Source: JASTVH01 sp042862465 (GTDB taxonomy: Bacteria > Pseudomonadota > Gammaproteobacteria > Pseudomonadales > Oleiphilaceae). Taken from it: 64,000 bases of DNA. The stretch's first letter is position 1, and every line of letters begins with the position of its first letter. Where the stretch lies: assembly GCA_042862465.1 (NCBI GenBank), contig JASTVH010000005.1:375904-439903 (forward strand). Direction: 5' to 3'. The translations under genes were made by a program, and so were the position numbers. Shown here piece after piece: positions 60,794-64,000 of this stretch. Under the pieces are notes generated by a model. The model did not search any database. It saw only the letters and a program-made list of their open reading frames with translations, and was not told the origin of the DNA.

Positions 60794-60848
60794 AAAATTG
60801 GCGGGCCCAGACGCATTCAGCGGCCCTCTTCTTTGAGCGCCAATTTTT
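60794..60848. terminator. hairpin with T-run in the FIST/fliG gap
   Basis: AAAATTGGCG pairs perfectly with CGCCAATTTT across 34 nt, and five T residues end the second arm. Inside it, GGCC repeats can form a further stem. It reads as a terminator on plus, for a transcript whose start is not evident. Confidence 0.45.
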
Positions 60849-60876
60849 CCTCAATCTATCAGAAGGATAGCGCTTC

Positions 60877-60892
60877 TGGCTCATTAATTGCT
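60877..60892 (+). promoter_or_regulatory. sigma-54 type promoter of fliG
   Basis: TGGCTC-ATTAA-TTGCT: GG (60878-60879) and GC (60890-60891) are ten bases apart, matching the -24/-12 form TGGCAC-N5-TTGC with one change. The fliG start is 134 bp downstream. Flagellar class genes are commonly RpoN-dependent. Confidence 0.72.
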
Positions 60893-61026
60893 ATAAATGG
60901 AACATTGGATGGCAATAGGGAGTCGTGCCAGTTATGGGCGCAAAATATCCATGGCCATCTGTTTTGGCTACACTACGACTGACGTCAATCAATTGGGGAG
61001 GCCGGCCCCACCGCAGGTAACAACGC

Positions 61027-62067
61027 ATGGCTGAAGAGCAGACGAATCAACCATCCGCACCACCCAAGCCCAAGCGCAAACTGAATCGCGTGGAATCCGC
61101 GGCGATTCTGCTGATGTCACTGGGCGAGGCTGATGCCGCGGAAATACTCAAGCACATGGGTCCCAAAGAGGTTCAGCGTGTGGGTGTGGCCATGGCACAG
61201 ATGCGGGATATCTCCAAAGAAGAGGTCGAGTACACCCTGCATGAATTCCTGGAAGCCGTTGGTGGCCAGACCGGTCTCGGGGTGGGTTCCGATGACTATA
61301 TCCGCGCCATGCTCACCCAGGCTCTGGGGGAGGACAAGGCGGCCAGCGTCATCGACCGCATCCTGATCGGCGGCAACACCACCGGCCTCGATACCCTGAA
61401 ATGGATGGAGCCGCGGGCGGTTGCCGATATCGTGCGTTACGAACACCCCCAGATTCAGGCCATCATCGTCTCCTACCTGGATCCCGACCAGTCCGCGGAA
61501 GTGCTGGCCTCTCTCGACGAGAAGGTACGCCTGGACATCATGATGCGGGTGGCCAACCTGGATAGCGTTCAGCCGGCGGCCCTCCAGGAACTCAACACCA
61601 TCCTGGAAAAGCAGTTCTCCGGTGGCGGCGGCACCCAGACCAGCAAGATTGGTGGTATCCGCCGTGCGGCCGACATCATGAACTACATGGATCGCAGTAT
61701 CGAAGGCTCGCTGCTGGAATCCATCAAGGACATGGATCCGGACACCGGGAACGAGATCGAAGAGCAGATGTTCGTCTTCGACAACCTCAAGGAAGTGGAC
61801 GATCGCGGCATCCAGTCGCTGCTGCGGGAGGTGTCTTCCGAAGTACTGGTGGTGGCCCTCAAGGGGGCAGACGACGAGGTCAAGGAGAAGATCTTCCGCA
61901 ACATGTCCAAGCGCGCCGCCGAGCTGCTCAAAGACGACCTGGAAGCCAAGGGTCCAGTCCGCGTCAGCGAAGTGGAATCGGCTCAAAAAGACGTTATTAC
62001 CATTGCCCGCCGCATGGCGGAAGCCGGCGAAATCTCCCTCGGGGGTGCTGGCGAGGAAATGGTCTGA
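61027..62067 (+). CDS. fliG: flagellar motor switch protein
   Basis: A 346-residue FliG. It has the N-terminal AAILLMSLGEADAAEILKHM, the middle EHPQIQAIIVSYL (the EHPQ motif) and the C-terminal charged torque helix DDRGIQSLLREVSSEVL. This is a complete FliG, rotor part of the flagellar switch. It is odd in standing alone: fliG normally sits within fliEFGHIJ. It may be a second copy or the displaced sole copy. A sigma-54 type promoter precedes it. Confidence 0.95.
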   Translation: MAEEQTNQPSAPPKPKRKLNRVESAAILLMSLGEADAAEILKHMGPKEVQRVGVAMAQMRDISKEEVEYTLHEFLEAVGGQTGLGVGSDDYIRAMLTQALGEDKAASVIDRILIGGNTTGLDTLKWMEPRAVADIVRYEHPQIQAIIVSYLDPDQSAEVLASLDEKVRLDIMMRVANLDSVQPAALQELNTILEKQFSGGGGTQTSKIGGIRRAADIMNYMDRSIEGSLLESIKDMDPDTGNEIEEQMFVFDNLKEVDDRGIQSLLREVSSEVLVVALKGADDEVKEKIFRNMSKRAAELLKDDLEAKGPVRVSEVESAQKDVITIARRMAEAGEISLGGAGEEMV

Positions 62068-62071
62068 CCCT

Positions 62072-62095
62072 GACCTCCGCTCAGGGGCGGAGGTC
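62072..62095. terminator. bidirectional hairpin between fliG and chemoreceptor
   Basis: GACCTCCGC and GCGGAGGTC form perfect 9-bp arms with a TCAGGG loop, in the 43-bp convergent gap. Confidence 0.72.
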
Positions 62096-62110
62096 TCCCC
62101 TTCTCACGCG

Positions 62111-63907
62111 TTACACTCGGAAGCGCGCCACGGCCTCGCGCAGTTGTCCTGCCATGGATTCCAGCTCGCCCGATGCCTGCGCCGCTTCCTGAACCGCCCG
62201 GTCGTTGCTATCCGCCATATGGGCAATCCGCTCCACGTGCTGGGCAACGTCACCGTTGGCCAGGGACTGTTCATGCAGTCGCTCGGAAATCTCACTGAAC
62301 ACATCCACGACCCGGGTGGCGCTGGTTTCAATGCCCTCGATGGCGGTACCCGCTTCCTGCGCCAGGGAAGCAACGCCCTGAACATCTTCGACATTCTTGT
62401 TCATGGCGACCACCGCCGTCCGGGTGCTTTCACGCATGCGCTCAATCATGCCGGTAATCTCGTGGGCCGACGATGTCGTTCGGCCAGCCAGCCCGCGCAC
62501 TTCATCCGCCACCACCGCGAAGCCCCGGCCTGCATCCCCGGCTCGTGCCGCCTCAATGGCAGCGTTCAGCGCCAGAAGGTTGGTCTGCTCGGCGATATTT
62601 TCGATCACCTGGATGATGGAAGTGATCTGCTCGGACAGCTTGTCCAGCTCACCCATGTCCTGGGCCGAGCGCTGCACCGTCTCCGCGATTCGCTGCATCT
62701 CGGTGTCGGCGCGGCTGATCACACTGCCCCCCTGTTGCGCGGTCGCCTGAGAGGTCCGGGATAATTCACGGGCCTCTTCGGCCCCCTCGGACAACCGCTC
62801 GATATTGGTGGTCAGTTCTTCGATCGTTGACGCCATGGTGGTGGCCGCTTCGTTTTGCTCACGGGACCCCTCGGCAATCTGCTGGCTGGAACCGAACAGC
62901 TGCTGCGAGGCGGAAGCGAGTTCCGCGGTGGCCTGATGGATTTCCCGGATCATGGTTTTGATATTGCGCTGCATCTCGCGCAATGCCCGCTGCAGCATGC
63001 CGATCTCATCGGATCGGGTCACTTCGAGCTCCCGGGTGTAATCCCCTTCGGCCATGGCATTGAGGTTGTCCATGGCCCGGAACAATGGCTTGCGTACGAT
63101 GCGCTGGGTTGCAACCCAAATGATCAGCCCGGCTACCAAAATCAGCCCCAACGTCACCAGAACGAAACCCGTGGCCAGTTGCTGAGCCGGCGCGTTCAAT
63201 TCACGGGTGGGAATGGCGGCGGCCACCACCCAGTCCAGTTCGGGCACCTTTTGATAGAAAGCGGTCCATTCCGCGTTATCCACAGTCTGCGGCCAGGCAA
63301 ACGCAATGCGTCCCTTCGCTTCGGTAAGCATGGTCCTGACGAATCCGGCTTCCGCAAAGGACTTTCCCTCCAGTGAAGGATGCAGAACAAGCTCGCCGCG
63401 CCGCTCCTCGTCAGCGGCATTCAGGATGAAGATATAGCCGTTGCTGCCCACGCGCAGTTTCGCCAGTCCCGCCATCAGATTCTGCAGCGACGCAGAATAC
63501 TCCGTGCCAATGTAACGAATACCGATCACCCGGCCGGAACTATCCTTGATGGGCGTGTAATTGGTGACGAAGCGGCGCCCGAAGAGGGTGACCTTGCCGT
63601 TGAAAGCCTCTCCCTGAATATTGCGCTGGTAGGCTGGCGACTCCCGGCTCAGCAATGTACCCACCGCTCTGGAGCCATCCTCCTTCTGAACCGAGGTCAC
63701 CACACGGACGAAATCGTTCCCCCGCCGGACGAAGATCGTCGCATTACCCCCGGTGGCACTGGCAAACTGATCCACCTGGCGGTAGTTACCGTCAATGGGT
63801 ACACCGTCATTGAGCAGAACGGGGACTTGCTCGCCGGCCACAGTAGTTGTGCGTTGCCTGTCCAGTTGAAAATGAGGGTCGGCAGACAAACGTGAAAAAT
63901 CCGCCAA
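62111..63907 (-). CDS. methyl-accepting chemotaxis protein lacking the N-terminal membrane segment
   Basis: A 598-residue chemoreceptor fragment. The Cache_3/Cache_2 ligand domain spans about 1-225, one membrane segment about 236-258, HAMP about 260-310 and the signalling hairpin the rest (core ENIAEQTNLLALNAAIEAARAG). Normal members begin with a membrane helix and about 40 more residues; here the reading frame has an in-frame TAG five codons before the first usable start (TTG 63907), and the other frames upstream have stops. The sensor domain could not be exported. It looks like a 5'-truncated gene, possibly a pseudogene. Confidence 0.82.
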   Translation of the reverse strand: MADFSRLSADPHFQLDRQRTTTVAGEQVPVLLNDGVPIDGNYRQVDQFASATGGNATIFVRRGNDFVRVVTSVQKEDGSRAVGTLLSRESPAYQRNIQGEAFNGKVTLFGRRFVTNYTPIKDSSGRVIGIRYIGTEYSASLQNLMAGLAKLRVGSNGYIFILNAADEERRGELVLHPSLEGKSFAEAGFVRTMLTEAKGRIAFAWPQTVDNAEWTAFYQKVPELDWVVAAAIPTRELNAPAQQLATGFVLVTLGLILVAGLIIWVATQRIVRKPLFRAMDNLNAMAEGDYTRELEVTRSDEIGMLQRALREMQRNIKTMIREIHQATAELASASQQLFGSSQQIAEGSREQNEAATTMASTIEELTTNIERLSEGAEEARELSRTSQATAQQGGSVISRADTEMQRIAETVQRSAQDMGELDKLSEQITSIIQVIENIAEQTNLLALNAAIEAARAGDAGRGFAVVADEVRGLAGRTTSSAHEITGMIERMRESTRTAVVAMNKNVEDVQGVASLAQEAGTAIEGIETSATRVVDVFSEISERLHEQSLANGDVAQHVERIAHMADSNDRAVQEAAQASGELESMAGQLREAVARFRV

Positions 63908-63919
63908 AACCGGCCTATC

Positions 63920-64000
63920 CTATTGTTTCTTGGTGGAAATCCCTAACTCAAACAATGGCCGAATGGCCGGTCGCTTCAGATCCAGGGTGTAGTCGCCAAA
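63920..64000 (-). CDS. C-terminal end of an unknown protein (cut by window edge)
   Basis: A 26-codon open stretch ending in TAG at 63920-63922, in the same frame as the chemoreceptor start 12 bp later. Its residues (FGDYTLDLKRPAIRPLF and on) show no membrane helix and match no chemoreceptor start, so it is best read as the tail of a separate upstream gene. Identity unknown. Confidence 0.45.
   Translation of the reverse strand, partial: FGDYTLDLKRPAIRPLFELGISTKKQ

Larger units (their letters stand above)
60682..61026. other. 345-bp gap between FIST and fliG genes
   Basis: Divergent promoter region. It holds a large hairpin, AAAATTGGCG (60794-60803) with its complement at 60838-60847, followed by a T-run, and the sigma-54 type element for fliG at 60877. 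No gene was seen. The hairpin could end a short transcript. Confidence 0.6.

Noticed and set aside
1..64000. CRISPR arrays, insertion sequences, prophage genes, rRNA
   Set aside because: No regularly spaced repeats, transposase or integrase frames, phage structural proteins or rRNA-like tracts were seen.

Overview
The window is a dense stretch of a GC-rich gammaproteobacterial chromosome, most likely a marine, salt-adapted Marinobacter-type bacterium. This assignment is an inference. It rests on the combination of ectoine hydroxylase, several c-di-GMP signalling proteins, flagellar and chemotaxis genes, TonB uptake, a Baeyer-Villiger monooxygenase operon and acyl-lipid enzymes. No rRNA, tRNA, CRISPR array, insertion sequence or phage gene was seen, and most of the DNA is coding on both strands.

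Layout. 1-3897 (minus): an operon of a TonB-dependent receptor, an ABC-type periplasmic binding protein and a membrane HAMP sensor cut by the left edge. 4170-6065: a 7TM-DISM diguanylate cyclase. 6138-8205: a PlsC-like acyltransferase and a TetR regulator. 8359-12356: a four-gene operon (flavin monooxygenase, SDR, alpha/beta hydrolase, HAD phosphatase) divergent from the TetR gene, with two 16-bp operator-like palindromes between them. 12491-23026: a solute-binding protein, a small flagellar-rod-like protein, a second TetR, a saccharopine-dehydrogenase-like reductase, a phytochrome-like GGDEF-EAL protein lacking bilin-binding residues, a YdiJ-type FAD/Fe-S dehydrogenase and a crotonase.

23199-26238 is a quorum-sensing island: luxR (minus), an RsaM-like gene, luxI behind a perfect lux-box palindrome, and a DapF homologue in which both catalytic cysteines are replaced. 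26404-39361 is mixed metabolism: an orphan sugar-type binding protein, pptA, an operon of glutamate-synthase-like, TPP-dependent and aminotransferase enzymes, an FMN reductase, a GT39 glycosyltransferase and small proteins. 39551-50833 holds a Lon-family protease, a thioesterase, an outer-membrane porin behind a perfect FNR/Anr box, acetolactate synthase, a PEP-CTERM protein behind a sigma-54 type promoter, an exported GH31 glucosidase related to YihQ, and a patatin.

50897-64000 holds modABC, ectoine hydroxylase overlapping a lipid kinase, PhoD phosphatase with tandem Pho boxes, a FIST sensor paired with a GGDEF-EAL protein, a solitary fliG with a sigma-54 type promoter, a chemotaxis receptor that has lost its N-terminal membrane segment, and the tail of one more gene. 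The recurring theme is signalling and surface adaptation: c-di-GMP, AHL quorum sensing, phosphate, anoxia and osmotic stress. The best leads for something undescribed are the luxI-linked pseudo-epimerase, the bilin-less phytochrome and the TonB/binding-protein/sensor trio.
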